DNA of 14,634 bases, from assembly GCA_003513765.1 (NCBI GenBank), contig DONT01000008.1, forward strand, positions 101,479-116,112, written 5' to 3'. Shown here one piece after another: positions 5,859 to 13,771 of the stretch. Numbering within the stretch: the first letter of the stretch is position 1; each line of letters opens with the position of its first letter. This DNA comes from Jeotgalicoccus sp. (lineage in GTDB: Bacteria; Bacillota; Bacilli; Staphylococcales; Salinicoccaceae). Made by a program: the position numbers and the translations under genes. The notes beneath the pieces are model-generated. The model had not been told where the DNA came from, made no database searches, and saw only the letters and a program-made list of their open reading frames with translations.

Positions 5859-6731
5859 ATGAAAGTTGCGGTGGTCGTGGATTCGACAAGTTATTTACCC
5901 GAGGATGTTTTAACCGGACATAATATATATACAATTCCATTAAATGTAGTTATTGGAGATAAAATTTATAAAGAAAATGAAATAGATAATAAATGGTACT
6001 ATGCAGAAATGGCAGCGCTGGATGAACTGCCGACGACAAGTCAGCCGTCTATCGGAGATTATATTTTACTGCTGGAGTCACTGTACCGTGACGGCTATAC
6101 CGACGTGATTAGTTTTCATTTATCAGCTGAACTCAGCGGTACGTGTCAAAATGCGAGAGCAGCTGCAGCAAGTGTCGACGGCATTAACGTGCACGTGGTC
6201 GATTCAGAAATTGCTGCTGCACCGCTTGGCTTTATGGCCTTACATGCTGCGCAGAATATTGATAAAAAACCGCTTGAAGAAATACTTGCAGATGCTGATG
6301 ATATGAAACAAAAGGGCAATATGAACGCATTCTTTTTAGTCGATACACTGACTAATCTGCAAAAGGGCGGACGGTTATCTAACGCTCAGGCATTTATCGG
6401 CGGACTGTTAAAAATTAAACCAATCCTTGAATTCCAGGATGGTAAAATTGTCGCCATCGAAAAAATCAGAACGCAGAAAAAAGCGATGCTGAAAATTGAA
6501 GAGATGCTTCAGGCTGAATTCGAAAAGCATGCAGACAAAGAACTGACAGCCTGTTTAATTCATGCTAACGCAGAAGAACTTGGTAAACGCTATAAGCTTG
6601 AACTGGAAGAAAAGTTTCCGCAGGTTAAATTTGTGCTGCAGGAATTCGGTCCGGTTGTCGGTACGCACTTAGGAGAAGGCGCACTCGGCATCGGATTTAC
6701 AACGTATAACATAGATATTACCGGCTTATAA
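5859..6731 (+). CDS. fakB1: DegV-family fatty-acid-binding protein FakB1
   Basis: Cytoplasmic carrier that holds a host or exogenous fatty acid while FakA phosphorylates it, giving acyl-phosphate for phospholipid synthesis. The 290 residues show the DegV pattern: VVDSTSYLP (6-14), the TTSQPS loop (59-64), SAELSGTCQNAR (89-100), LQKGGRLSNAQAFIGGLLKIKPIL region (167-190), CLIHANAEE (232-240) and GPVVGTHLGEGALGIGF (264-280). FakB1 rather than FakB2 is inferred from position, since the S. aureus fakB1 gene lies directly before comFA. The frame extends five codons upstream to a TTG at 5844, but that stretch contains the SD GGAGGAG (5846-5852), which is spaced 6 bases from the ATG used here. The kinase FakA is not in this window. 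Confidence 0.92.
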   Translation: MKVAVVVDSTSYLPEDVLTGHNIYTIPLNVVIGDKIYKENEIDNKWYYAEMAALDELPTTSQPSIGDYILLLESLYRDGYTDVISFHLSAELSGTCQNARAAAASVDGINVHVVDSEIAAAPLGFMALHAAQNIDKKPLEEILADADDMKQKGNMNAFFLVDTLTNLQKGGRLSNAQAFIGGLLKIKPILEFQDGKIVAIEKIRTQKKAMLKIEEMLQAEFEKHADKELTACLIHANAEELGKRYKLELEEKFPQVKFVLQEFGPVVGTHLGEGALGIGFTTYNIDITGL

Positions 6732-6743
6732 TTTTATATTTTT

Positions 6744-6775
6744 AAACCGCAGCTTATTCAGGCTGCGGTTTTTTT
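6744..6775 (+). terminator. Terminator between fakB1 and comFA
   Basis: A 10-bp stem AAACCGCAGC/GCTGCGGTTT (6744-6753 with 6762-6771) with an 8-base loop runs into a T stretch ending at 6775. It ends only 15 bases before the comFA start codon. Confidence 0.93.
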
Positions 6776-6790
6776 ATTGGGGGAATTATT

Positions 6791-8035
6791 ATGATTTTAA
6801 AGCACGGCGCACCGGATATTATGTTTGACAGGGGAGTAAAGGATAATCAGTGCTTCCGCTGCGGCAACAGGGACAAACGCTTGTTTTACACTTATTATTC
6901 TTCATATGAAAATACGGACATTACTTACTGCCTGCACTGCGTTGCACTCGGCCGGTCTGATTCGGTTAATCCGCTGTACGGCAGAGAGATAGTGCGTAAG
7001 TGCGAGGACATTGACTACAAGCTCGAATTTGAACTTAATGATATACAAAAACAAGCGAGTACGAGACTGCTTGATGCGATCAAAAATAAGCATAATCTGA
7101 TGCTTTATGCGGTAACGGGTGCCGGGAAAACTGAGATTACATTTGAAGGCATTAAATACGCGCGGCAAAATGGTCTGAATGTGGCGTTCATCTCTCCGAG
7201 AATCGATGTGGTTAAGGAAGTTTATTTAAGACTGGCGGATGCCTTTAAAGGCGTGCGGATTGATTTAATGTACAGCGGCGTAAAGTCGGTGTTCTCTCAT
7301 ATGTTTACAGTCTGCACTGTGCACCAGCTGTTCAACTGCATCAATCATTACGATGTCATTATTATCGATGAAGTCGATGCCTTCCCGCTGCCGGAAGAAC
7401 CCTTGTTAATGGAGACCGTAAAACGGGCGGCAGCGGATGATGCTTCGATTATCCTGATGACAGCAACGCCGACCCGTGAAATGAAAGTGCTCGCCGGGAA
7501 AGATAATATTGTGACGATTGCACGCCGCTATCACGGTTATGATTTAGCTGTGCCAAATATTGTCTGGCATAACACGGATAAGTATATTAAGAAGAAAAAA
7601 ATGCCGCCGAAGCTTATTGAACTGGTCGATGACATTATAAAGGAGAATAGAAAAGTTCTGATCTTTTTTCCGAATATCGCCATGATGAAATCACTGGCAG
7701 CAGTAATGGAAATTAAATATAAGCGTTTGGAATCGGTCTACAGCGGAGATACCGAACGGTATAAAAAAGTGCAGATGATGCGGGACGGCGAACTCGATAT
7801 ACTGCTGACGACGACTATTCTGGAACGGGGAGTCACGTTTTTGAATCTGGACGTAATTGTCGTCGACGCGCACCGGTTTGATAGTGCAAGTCTGATTCAA
7901 ATATGCGGGCGCGTCGGGCGAAAGCCAAAAGATCCGACAGGAAATATCTGGCTGATGACAACGTTTAATACTGCGGGCATCACGAAGACGCTTGCTGCCA
8001 TCAGACAGTTTAATCAAGGGAGGAATGCGCTCTGA
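6791..8035 (+). CDS. comFA: Competence DNA-uptake ATPase ComFA
   Basis: DEAD-box-type ATPase thought to drive import of single-stranded DNA through the ComEC channel during transformation. It has 414 residues. An N-terminal four-cysteine zinc finger (CFRC at 21-24, CLHC at 47-50) precedes the helicase core: Walker A TGAGKT (109-114), DEVD Walker B (193-196), motif III TAT (224-226), and motif VI GRVGRK (373-378) in the second RecA-like lobe. The SD GGGGGA lies about 6 bases before the ATG, inside the short gap after the fakB1 terminator, leaving no room for a separate promoter downstream of that hairpin. The last codons overlap the start of comFC, so the two are probably translated together. 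Confidence 0.95.
   Translation: MILKHGAPDIMFDRGVKDNQCFRCGNRDKRLFYTYYSSYENTDITYCLHCVALGRSDSVNPLYGREIVRKCEDIDYKLEFELNDIQKQASTRLLDAIKNKHNLMLYAVTGAGKTEITFEGIKYARQNGLNVAFISPRIDVVKEVYLRLADAFKGVRIDLMYSGVKSVFSHMFTVCTVHQLFNCINHYDVIIIDEVDAFPLPEEPLLMETVKRAAADDASIILMTATPTREMKVLAGKDNIVTIARRYHGYDLAVPNIVWHNTDKYIKKKKMPPKLIELVDDIIKENRKVLIFFPNIAMMKSLAAVMEIKYKRLESVYSGDTERYKKVQMMRDGELDILLTTTILERGVTFLNLDVIVVDAHRFDSASLIQICGRVGRKPKDPTGNIWLMTTFNTAGITKTLAAIRQFNQGRNAL
8016..8034 (+). promoter_or_regulatory. Shine-Dalgarno and CTG start that decide the comFC N-terminus
   Basis: AAGGGAGG (8016-8023) lies 8 bases before CTG (8032-8034). The comFA TGA stop (8033-8035) overlaps this CTG as CTGA. In the comFC frame the only start-like codons after the stop at 8011 and before residue 10 are this CTG and a GTG at 8056, which has no SD. 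Confidence 0.7.
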
Positions 8036-8715
8036 GATGTTTAAATTGCCATGATGTGATTAATGAAGAACCAACGCTGATCTCCCTTTTCCAGAAAAAC
8101 GAGCCGCTGTGTTTCAGCTGCCGCACGGGGCTGAATTTTAAATATCCGGGAACGAGGTGCGGCAGGTGTCATCAGCTTACCCCTGAAAGAACTGACATGT
8201 GCCCGGACTGTCAGCTTCTTCACGCTCTTTATCCTGATATTAATAAAATGTATACGGTAACGGATTACAATGAAGAGATGAAGCTGCTCATGCACCGCTA
8301 TAAGTTTATGCGTGATTATGCGCTTAGTGAAGTGCTAGCGATCTTGTGTACATTTAATTTTAAGCAGTATGATTACGTTGTGCCGGTACCGGTATCAGAG
8401 GCAAGGATGAAGGAGCGGACTTACAACCAGACGTCAGCTGTACTGGAAGTGCTCGGGGTAAAATACACGGATATGCTCGGGACTAAGAAGGTCAAGAGAC
8501 AGTCGGAACTCTCCAGGCAGGAGCGTCTGAACAGTAAGAATCCATTTTATTTACTTGAAAATGTTAGCGGCATGAACTTATCGGGTAAGAGTGTACTTAT
8601 AACAGATGACATTTATACGACCGGTATTACAATTCACCAGGCGGCAAATGTGATCAAAGTATTAAATTTTCAGAATATTGATGTGTTAACGTTTTCAAAA
8701 ACACAGCACATTTGA
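8032..8715 (+). CDS. comFC: Competence protein ComFC, phosphoribosyltransferase-like (CTG start)
   Basis: A partner of ComFA in DNA uptake, built from an N-terminal zinc-binding region and a C-terminal phosphoribosyltransferase fold. From the CTG start it has 227 residues. Cysteine pairs occur at 3/6 (CLNC), 27/30 (CFSC), 43/46 (CGRC) and 57/60 (CPDC), followed by VPVPVS (117-122), a KERTYNQ segment, and the PRPP-binding motif VLITDDIYTTG (188-198). The usual start search would choose GTG at 8056 and give 219 residues, but that removes the first CxxC pair, which family members carry at their extreme N-terminus. A strong SD is correctly placed for CTG and not for GTG. Translation is probably coupled to comFA. 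The end of the gene overlaps the predicted hpf promoter. Confidence 0.88.
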   Translation: MRCLNCHDVINEEPTLISLFQKNEPLCFSCRTGLNFKYPGTRCGRCHQLTPERTDMCPDCQLLHALYPDINKMYTVTDYNEEMKLLMHRYKFMRDYALSEVLAILCTFNFKQYDYVVPVPVSEARMKERTYNQTSAVLEVLGVKYTDMLGTKKVKRQSELSRQERLNSKNPFYLLENVSGMNLSGKSVLITDDIYTTGITIHQAANVIKVLNFQNIDVLTFSKTQHI

Positions 8716-8721
8716 TATAAT
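8692..8721 (+). promoter_or_regulatory. Predicted hpf promoter inside the comFC 3' end
   Basis: TGATATAAT (8713-8721) is a perfect extended -10 whose TGA is also the comFC stop codon. TTTTCA (8692-8697) is a possible -35 at 18 bases. The leader would be about 30 bases. I see no sigma-B-type GTTT/GGGTAT pair here. Confidence 0.5.
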
Positions 8722-8760
8722 GAAATTAAGAAACAAAGGTACTTACAAGGAGGGCTCATC

Positions 8761-9321
8761 ATGATTAGAGTTGAAATCAGAGGCGAAAATATTGAAGTAA
8801 CAGATGCAATCCGCGAACATATCGAGGAAAAAGTTGCAAAACTTGAACGTTATTTCAATGATGTACCAAACACACATGCACATGTAAACATCAAGGTTCG
8901 TAATAACAAACGCGGTAAAGTTGAGATTACGATACCTATGAAAGATTTAACATTGCGTGCGGAGGAAGGACACGATGATCTTTATGCAGCAGTTGATTTA
9001 GTAATTGATAAGCTGGAAAGACAAATTCGCAAACACAAAACTAAAATCAACCGTAAATTCAGAGAGAAAAACCCTGAGGCCGATTTCTTTAATGCAACAG
9101 CATTTGAAAACGGTGCACAGGAAGATAATGAAAACAATGACGAGATAGCAATATTCCGTTCTAAGGAGTTCACGCTGAAACCGATGGATTCTGAAGAAGC
9201 GGTACTGCAGATGAATATGCTTGGTCATGACTTCTTCGTCTTTAATGATAGAGAAACTGACGGTACGAGTATTGTTTATCGACGTAAAGACGGTAAATAC
9301 GGTCTAATCGAAACAAATTAA
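8761..9321 (+). CDS. hpf: Long-form ribosome hibernation promoting factor HPF
   Basis: Binds the 30S subunit in the mRNA/tRNA channel and dimerises ribosomes to 100S particles in stationary phase or stress, protecting them and blocking translation. The 186 residues divide into an N-terminal HPF/RaiA domain (about 1-105, including VTDAIREHIEEKVAKLERYF and the basic KHKTKINRKFREK patch), an acidic Asn/Glu-rich linker (about 106-128) and the long-form C-terminal dimerisation domain (about 129-183, IFRSKEFTLKPMDSEEAV through KYGLIETN). The length fits the long HPF of Firmicutes (yvyD in B. subtilis). AAGGAGGG at 8747-8754 is a very strong SD. The gene has its own promoter and terminator, separating it from comFC and secA. 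Confidence 0.96.
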   Translation: MIRVEIRGENIEVTDAIREHIEEKVAKLERYFNDVPNTHAHVNIKVRNNKRGKVEITIPMKDLTLRAEEGHDDLYAAVDLVIDKLERQIRKHKTKINRKFREKNPEADFFNATAFENGAQEDNENNDEIAIFRSKEFTLKPMDSEEAVLQMNMLGHDFFVFNDRETDGTSIVYRRKDGKYGLIETN

Positions 9322-9334
9322 GATGAATTTCATG

Positions 9335-9372
9335 AAACCCTGACGGCGGTTTACCCGCCTTCGGGGTTTTTT
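9335..9372 (+). terminator. Terminator of hpf
   Basis: Two-step stem: AAACCC (9335-9340) with GGGTTT (9364-9369), then GGCGG (9345-9349) with CCGCC (9355-9359), ending in a T run to 9372. Confidence 0.85.
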
Positions 9373-9396
9373 AATGTTACATATTTTATTTTCCTA

Positions 9397-9402
9397 TATA
9401 AT
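9397..9402 (+). promoter_or_regulatory. Possible -10 box of the secA-prfB operon
   Basis: A perfect TATAAT lies 58 bases before the secA ATG in the short gap after the hpf terminator. No convincing -35 is at the right distance (TTACAT at 9377-9382 is only 14 bases away). Confidence 0.4.
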
Positions 9403-9459
9403 GGTGGTAAAATGTAATGATGTATAAACAGGTAATTTTTCACGAGGGAGAGAAAATCC

Positions 9460-11985
9460 ATGGGTGTTTTGGATAAAATGTTCGATGGCAATAAAAGAGA
9501 GTTAAAAGCGTTGCGAAAACAAGCGCAGAAAGTGCTTGAACTTGCACCGGAAATAGAAAAATTAAGTGATGACGAAATTAAAAATAAAACAGCAGAATTT
9601 AAAGAACAGTTACAGACTGCGGAGGGCGACAGAAAGAAAGAAGAAAAAATGCTCGACGATATACTGGCAGAAGCATTCGCCGTAGTACGGGAAGCATCGA
9701 AACGTACGCTCGGCATGGAGCCCTTCGAAGTTCAGGTAATGGGTGGTATTGCACTTCATAAAGGCGATATTGCAGAAATGAAAACCGGGGAAGGTAAAAC
9801 GCTGACAGCGACTATGCCGGTTTATTTAAATGCACTGACAGGACGCGGCGTTCACGTTATCACAGTCAACGAGTATTTATCTGAAATTCAGATGGAAGAA
9901 CTTGAAGTGCTGTATAACTTCTTAGGACTGACTGTCGGTTTAAACCTGAATGCTAAAAACAGTACTGAAAAGCGCGAAGCCTTTGCAGCAGACATTACGT
10001 ATACGACAAATAACGAACTGGGCTTTGATTATTTAAGAGATAATATGGTGACGTACAAACAGGACCGTGTACTCCGCGGCTTAAACTTTACCGTAATTGA
10101 TGAGGTCGACTCGATTTTAATTGATGAGGCGCGTACACCGCTAATTATTTCAGGTAAAGCGAAAGAAAGAGAAACGTATTACTTACAGGCACACCAGTTT
10201 TCTAAAATGCTGAAAGAGGAAGAAGATTACACGTACGATATTAAAACGAGAAATATTCAGCTGAACGAATCCGGTATGGAGAAAGCTGAAAAATGGTTTA
10301 AGATCGATAACCTGTATAACGTTCAGCACGTTAGTCTGCTGCACCATATCAACCAGGCCTTAAAAGCGAACTTCTCAATGGAACGGGACGTGGATTACGT
10401 CGTTGAAGATGAAGGGATTTTAATCGTCGACCAGTTTACGGGACGTACGATGAAAGGACGCCGATTCTCTGACGGTCTGCACCAGGCAATCGAAGCAAAA
10501 GAAGGCGTGGATATTCAAAATGAATCGCGTACGATGGCATCGATTACTTTCCAGAACTTCTTCCGTCTCTTCCATAAACTGTCCGGTATGACAGGGACAG
10601 CCAAAACTGAAGAAGAAGAGTTTATGAATATTTATAATATGCGCGTTACACAAATTCCGACGAACCAGCCGGTTCAGAGAATCGATAATACAGATAAGAT
10701 TTATGCGGCAGAAGAAATTAAACTGCGTGCAGTGGTCGAAGATGTAATCGACCGCCACAAGAAAGGACAGCCGATTTTAATCGGTACTGTGGCAGTTGAA
10801 ACGAGTGAGCTGATTTCAAATCTGCTGAGAAAACACGGCATACGCCATAATGTCCTGAATGCTAAGAACCACGGGCGTGAAGCGGAAATTATTAAAGAAG
10901 CCGGTAAAAAAGGTGCGGTTACTATTGCGACAAACATGGCCGGACGCGGTACGGATATTAAACTCGGCGAAGGTGTTAAAGATCTCGGCGGACTTGCGGT
11001 AATTGGTACGGAGCGTCATGAATCACGGCGTATTGATGACCAGCTCCGCGGGCGTTCAGGACGTCAGGGTGACGTTGGTGAAAGTACGTTCTATCTGTCC
11101 TTAGAAGATGATTTAATGCGCCGTTTCGGTTCTGAAAGAATTCAGAGCATTATGGAACGCATGGGTATGAGCGAAGAAGAACTGACGAGTAAAATGATTT
11201 CACGCGGTGTGGAATCATCACAGAAACGCGTTGAAGGAAATAACTTCGATGCGCGTAAACGCCTGCTTGAATATGATGAAGTGCTGCGCAAACAGCGTGA
11301 AATTATTTACGGTGAACGCGATGAAATTATTGATCACGATGATGTATCAGAACTGCTCAACGATATGATTGAACGCTCTGTACAGCGTACAGTTGAGTTT
11401 TATGATCTCGATACTGAAGAAGATATCGATTACGATCAGTATGTTAAAACTCTGACGGATATGTATCTGCCGGAAGACGACATCAGTGTGGATGAAATCC
11501 GCGGCAGAGGTGCAGAAGAAATCTATACGATTGTTATGGATAAAGTGAAAGCGCATCTTGCAGAGAAAGAAGAAACGCTTGGACAAGAGAAAATGCGTCT
11601 GTTCGAACGTATGATGATGCTCCGTACGATGGACCAGAAGTGGGTTGAGCACATAGACAGTATGGACCAGCTGAGAACTGGTATTCATCTCCGTTCATAC
11701 GGTCAGATTAACCCGCTCCGCGAATACCAGAACGAAGGTATTCAAATGTTTGAAAACATGCTCGTTAATATCGAAGATGACACTTCGAAATTTGTGCTGA
11801 AGACGACAGTCCGCACGGATGAAGAAATGAAACGTGAACAAGTTGTAGATAAAAAACAAATGCAGACAGGCGACGGCAAACAAAAAGCTAAAAAACAGCC
11901 GGTTAAACGCCAGGTTAAAGTCGGCAGAAATGACCCGTGCCCATGCGGCTCGGGCAAAAAATACAAAAACTGTCACGGACAATAA
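9460..11985 (+). CDS. secA: Preprotein translocase ATPase SecA
   Basis: Motor ATPase that pushes unfolded preproteins through SecYEG. At 841 residues it has normal SecA1 length. Visible motifs are Walker A TGEGKT (109-114), the DEVDSILIDEARTPLIISG segment (214-232), the preprotein-binding region, TIATNMAGRGTDIKLG and RIDDQLRGRSGRQGD in the second nucleotide-binding fold, the LRTGIHLRSYGQINPL helical scaffold segment, and the C-terminal zinc-binding tail CPCGSGKKYKNCHG (Cys827, Cys829, Cys838, His839) used for SecB/lipid contact. The VITVNEYLS segment (133-141) has Glu where many SecAs have Asp, as I recall for S. aureus SecA1. A GAGGGAG SD precedes the ATG. Only 15 bases separate it from prfB, with no terminator, so the two are likely cotranscribed. 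Confidence 0.98.
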   Translation: MGVLDKMFDGNKRELKALRKQAQKVLELAPEIEKLSDDEIKNKTAEFKEQLQTAEGDRKKEEKMLDDILAEAFAVVREASKRTLGMEPFEVQVMGGIALHKGDIAEMKTGEGKTLTATMPVYLNALTGRGVHVITVNEYLSEIQMEELEVLYNFLGLTVGLNLNAKNSTEKREAFAADITYTTNNELGFDYLRDNMVTYKQDRVLRGLNFTVIDEVDSILIDEARTPLIISGKAKERETYYLQAHQFSKMLKEEEDYTYDIKTRNIQLNESGMEKAEKWFKIDNLYNVQHVSLLHHINQALKANFSMERDVDYVVEDEGILIVDQFTGRTMKGRRFSDGLHQAIEAKEGVDIQNESRTMASITFQNFFRLFHKLSGMTGTAKTEEEEFMNIYNMRVTQIPTNQPVQRIDNTDKIYAAEEIKLRAVVEDVIDRHKKGQPILIGTVAVETSELISNLLRKHGIRHNVLNAKNHGREAEIIKEAGKKGAVTIATNMAGRGTDIKLGEGVKDLGGLAVIGTERHESRRIDDQLRGRSGRQGDVGESTFYLSLEDDLMRRFGSERIQSIMERMGMSEEELTSKMISRGVESSQKRVEGNNFDARKRLLEYDEVLRKQREIIYGERDEIIDHDDVSELLNDMIERSVQRTVEFYDLDTEEDIDYDQYVKTLTDMYLPEDDISVDEIRGRGAEEIYTIVMDKVKAHLAEKEETLGQEKMRLFERMMMLRTMDQKWVEHIDSMDQLRTGIHLRSYGQINPLREYQNEGIQMFENMLVNIEDDTSKFVLKTTVRTDEEMKREQVVDKKQMQTGDGKQKAKKQPVKRQVKVGRNDPCPCGSGKKYKNCHGQ

Positions 11986-12000
11986 GTTAGGGGAAAAAAT

Positions 12001-13102
12001 ATGGAATTAAGTGAAGTAAAAAACTTTTTACAAAGCAGCAGAGATAAGTTAAATGACTTTAGGGGGTCTCTTTGACTTAGAAGAAAAAGAGACTCAAATA
12101 CAGGAACACGAAGAACTTATGCTGGACCCGGATTTTTGGAACGATAGCGATAAGGCAGGGGAAGTCATCGCAGAGAACAACCATTTGAAAAAAATTGTCG
12201 ATGGTTTTAATTCGCTGCGCAACTCACTCGACGATATTGAGACATCGCACGAACTGCTGCGTGAAGAATACGACGAGGAACTGGCAGAACTGCTTGATGA
12301 ATCTGTTAAAGAAACATCAGCGGCAATTGAAGAATATGAACTGAATCTGCTTTTAAGCGGCGAACACGATGCACTGGATGCCATGCTCGAACTGCATTCA
12401 GGCGCCGGCGGCACAGAATCTCAGGACTGGGCAGAAATGCTGCTTCGTATGTATCAGCGCTACAGTGAGTCAGAAGGTTTCAAAATTGAAACACTGGATT
12501 ATCAGAGCGGCGATGAAGCGGGCGTGAAGAGTGTGTCTATTTCTATTAAAGGACCGAACGCCTACGGCTTATTAAAAGCTGAAAAAGGTGTGCATCGTCT
12601 GGTGAGAATATCGCCATTTGACTCGTCGGGCCGCCGTCATACTTCATTCGCTTCATGTGAAGTAACACCGCTGTTTAAAAATACGGATATTAAAATTGAA
12701 ATCAATACCGACGATATTAAAATTGATACGTACCGTTCAAGCGGTGCCGGCGGACAGCACGTCAATACGACGGACTCTGCTGTCCGTATTACACACCTGC
12801 CGACAGGAGTTGTTGTAACCTGTCAGAATGAACGTTCACAAATTAAAAACCGTGAACAGGCGATGCAGATGCTGAAAGCAAAACTGTATCAGCGTAAGCT
12901 GGAAGAACAGCGCGCAGAAATTGATGATATTAAAGGCGAACAGAAAGAAATCGGCTGGGGAAGCCAGATTAGAAGTTATGTCTTTCACCCGTACTCTATG
13001 GTTAAAGATCATAGAACAAACTACGAAGTCGGAAATACGGATAAAGTAATGGATGGAGATTTATCACCGTTTATTCATGCGTATCTGCGTTGGAGTATGT
13101 AA
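12001..13102 (+). CDS. prfB: Peptide chain release factor 2 with programmed +1 frameshift
   Basis: RF2 recognises UAA and UGA and triggers peptide release. The gene is read in two frames: 24 codons from ATG 12001 to CTT 12070-12072, an in-frame TGA (12073-12075), then a +1 shift to GAC at 12074 and on to TAA at 13102, giving 366 residues. Family features by full-length numbering: the stop-codon-reading tripeptide SPF at 204-206 and the catalytic GGQ at 250-252, at almost the same positions as in E. coli RF2. The SD TAGGGGA precedes ATG 12001; the ATG at 12053 in the second frame has none and would lose the N-terminus. The gene sits in the secA-prfB-cytochrome operon. Confidence 0.97.
12061..12076 (+). 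promoter_or_regulatory. RF2 autoregulatory +1 frameshift site
   Basis: AGGGGGTCTCTTTGAC contains the internal SD-like AGGGGG, the slippery CTT and the UGA stop followed by C. When RF2 is scarce the ribosome pauses at UGA and slips one base forward, restoring RF2 synthesis. The arrangement matches the widely conserved element, differing from the E. coli sequence at one base (TCT for TAT). Confidence 0.95.
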
Positions 13103-13124
13103 TATATTTGGAGGTCTGTAATAA

Positions 13125-13463
13125 ATGAAAAAAATACTGCTGACTGCAGGCTTTAGTATTGTGCTTTTACTCGGCGCATGCGGCGGAAATGAAGAAGAGA
13201 CAGAAGAGGCGGCTGTTATAGGTGACGGACAGGCAACAGCGGAAGACGGTGAAGCAGTATACCGTGCAGCATCGTGCTTCAGCTGTCACGGTGCTGACCT
13301 TGAAGGCGCGTCAGGACCGAACCTTCAGGAAGTCGGTGCGAGACTGAGTGAAGACCAGATTCGTACAGTTGTAGTAGAGGGAACGAACATCATGCCGGGT
13401 GGTATGGTTGAAGACCCGGAAGATCTGGATCATCTGGTTGAATGGCTGTCGAATCAAAAATAA
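13125..13463 (+). CDS. cccB: Cytochrome c551-type lipoprotein (CccB-like)
   Basis: Small membrane-anchored electron carrier on the outer face of the cytoplasmic membrane, expected to pass electrons to a terminal oxidase. It has 112 residues. A signal peptide (1-18) ends in the lipobox LGAC, so Cys19 would be lipidated. An acidic linker (about 22-45) follows, then a compact class I cytochrome c domain with the heme site CFSCH (51-55) and Met90 or Met94 in NIMPGGM as the likely sixth iron ligand. The SD GGAGG is 13 bases from ATG 13125. It follows prfB by 22 bases without a terminator, as cccB follows prfB in B. subtilis. Maturation needs a cytochrome c assembly system not seen here. Confidence 0.9.
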   Translation: MKKILLTAGFSIVLLLGACGGNEEETEEAAVIGDGQATAEDGEAVYRAASCFSCHGADLEGASGPNLQEVGARLSEDQIRTVVVEGTNIMPGGMVEDPEDLDHLVEWLSNQK

Positions 13464-13476
13464 TTTTATATGGAAG

Positions 13477-13509
13477 AACACGGACACATTGAATTGTGCC
13501 GTGTTTTTT
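13477..13509 (+). terminator. Terminator of the secA-prfB-cccB operon
   Basis: AACACGG (13477-13483) pairs with CCGTGTT (13499-13505); inside, CACA pairs with TGTG after one bulged A, leaving a 6-base loop. A T run follows to 13509. Confidence 0.88.
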
Positions 13510-13705
13510 AATTTAAGGTCAAGGATGAGCTTGTAACAAAGAGGAATAATTAATTATATTTCGAATTAAAAATGAAATAATATTTATGTCAATATGGGTA
13601 AATAAAATAACTAACTATGATATCAGCGTTTGTCGATTTGAAAATACAGAAATAATTTTTAATTGTAAAGTTTTGGTTGTCACATTTCCGCTAAATTTCT
13701 TTTAT

Positions 13706-13722
13706 ATTACAAGTATATTACA
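13706..13722 (-). promoter_or_regulatory. WalR-type binding site
   Basis: ATTACA-AGTAT-ATTACA is an exact direct repeat with a 5-base spacer. Read on the minus strand it is TGTAAT-N5-TGTAAT, a full match to the WalR consensus TGT(A/T)A(A/T/C)-N5-TGT(A/T)A(A/T/C). It lies just upstream of the predicted -35 region, a usual place for an activator. Confidence 0.65.
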
Positions 13723-13745
13723 AAACACATTTTCATATTTCCTTA

Positions 13746-13754
13746 TGCTATAGT
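13746..13754 (+). promoter_or_regulatory. Extended -10 promoter of the LysM gene
   Basis: TGCTATAGT fits TGnTATAAT with one mismatch and lacks a clear -35, as expected if an activator bound at 13706-13722 is needed. The leader would be about 95 bases. Confidence 0.45.
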
Positions 13755-13771
13755 TTATACCGTACTGTAAA

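Noticed and set aside
8056..8715. comFC starting at GTG 8056
   Set aside because: There is no Shine-Dalgarno at the right distance and the first CxxC of the zinc-binding region would be lost; the CTG at 8032 fits better. Kept as the fallback start.
11347..11982. Minus-strand open frames within secA
   Set aside because: They are antisense to conserved secA sequence, with no SD or domain pattern.
12053..13102. prfB starting at ATG 12053, or prfB as a frameshifted pseudogene
   Set aside because: The canonical RF2 frameshift element explains the in-frame TGA, an SD precedes ATG 12001, and the joined product has normal length and motif positions.
13586..13753. 55-codon open frame before the LysM gene (MSIWVNKITNYD...)
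   Set aside because: No SD, no recognisable motif, AT-rich composition, and it covers the WalR box and promoter; probably chance.
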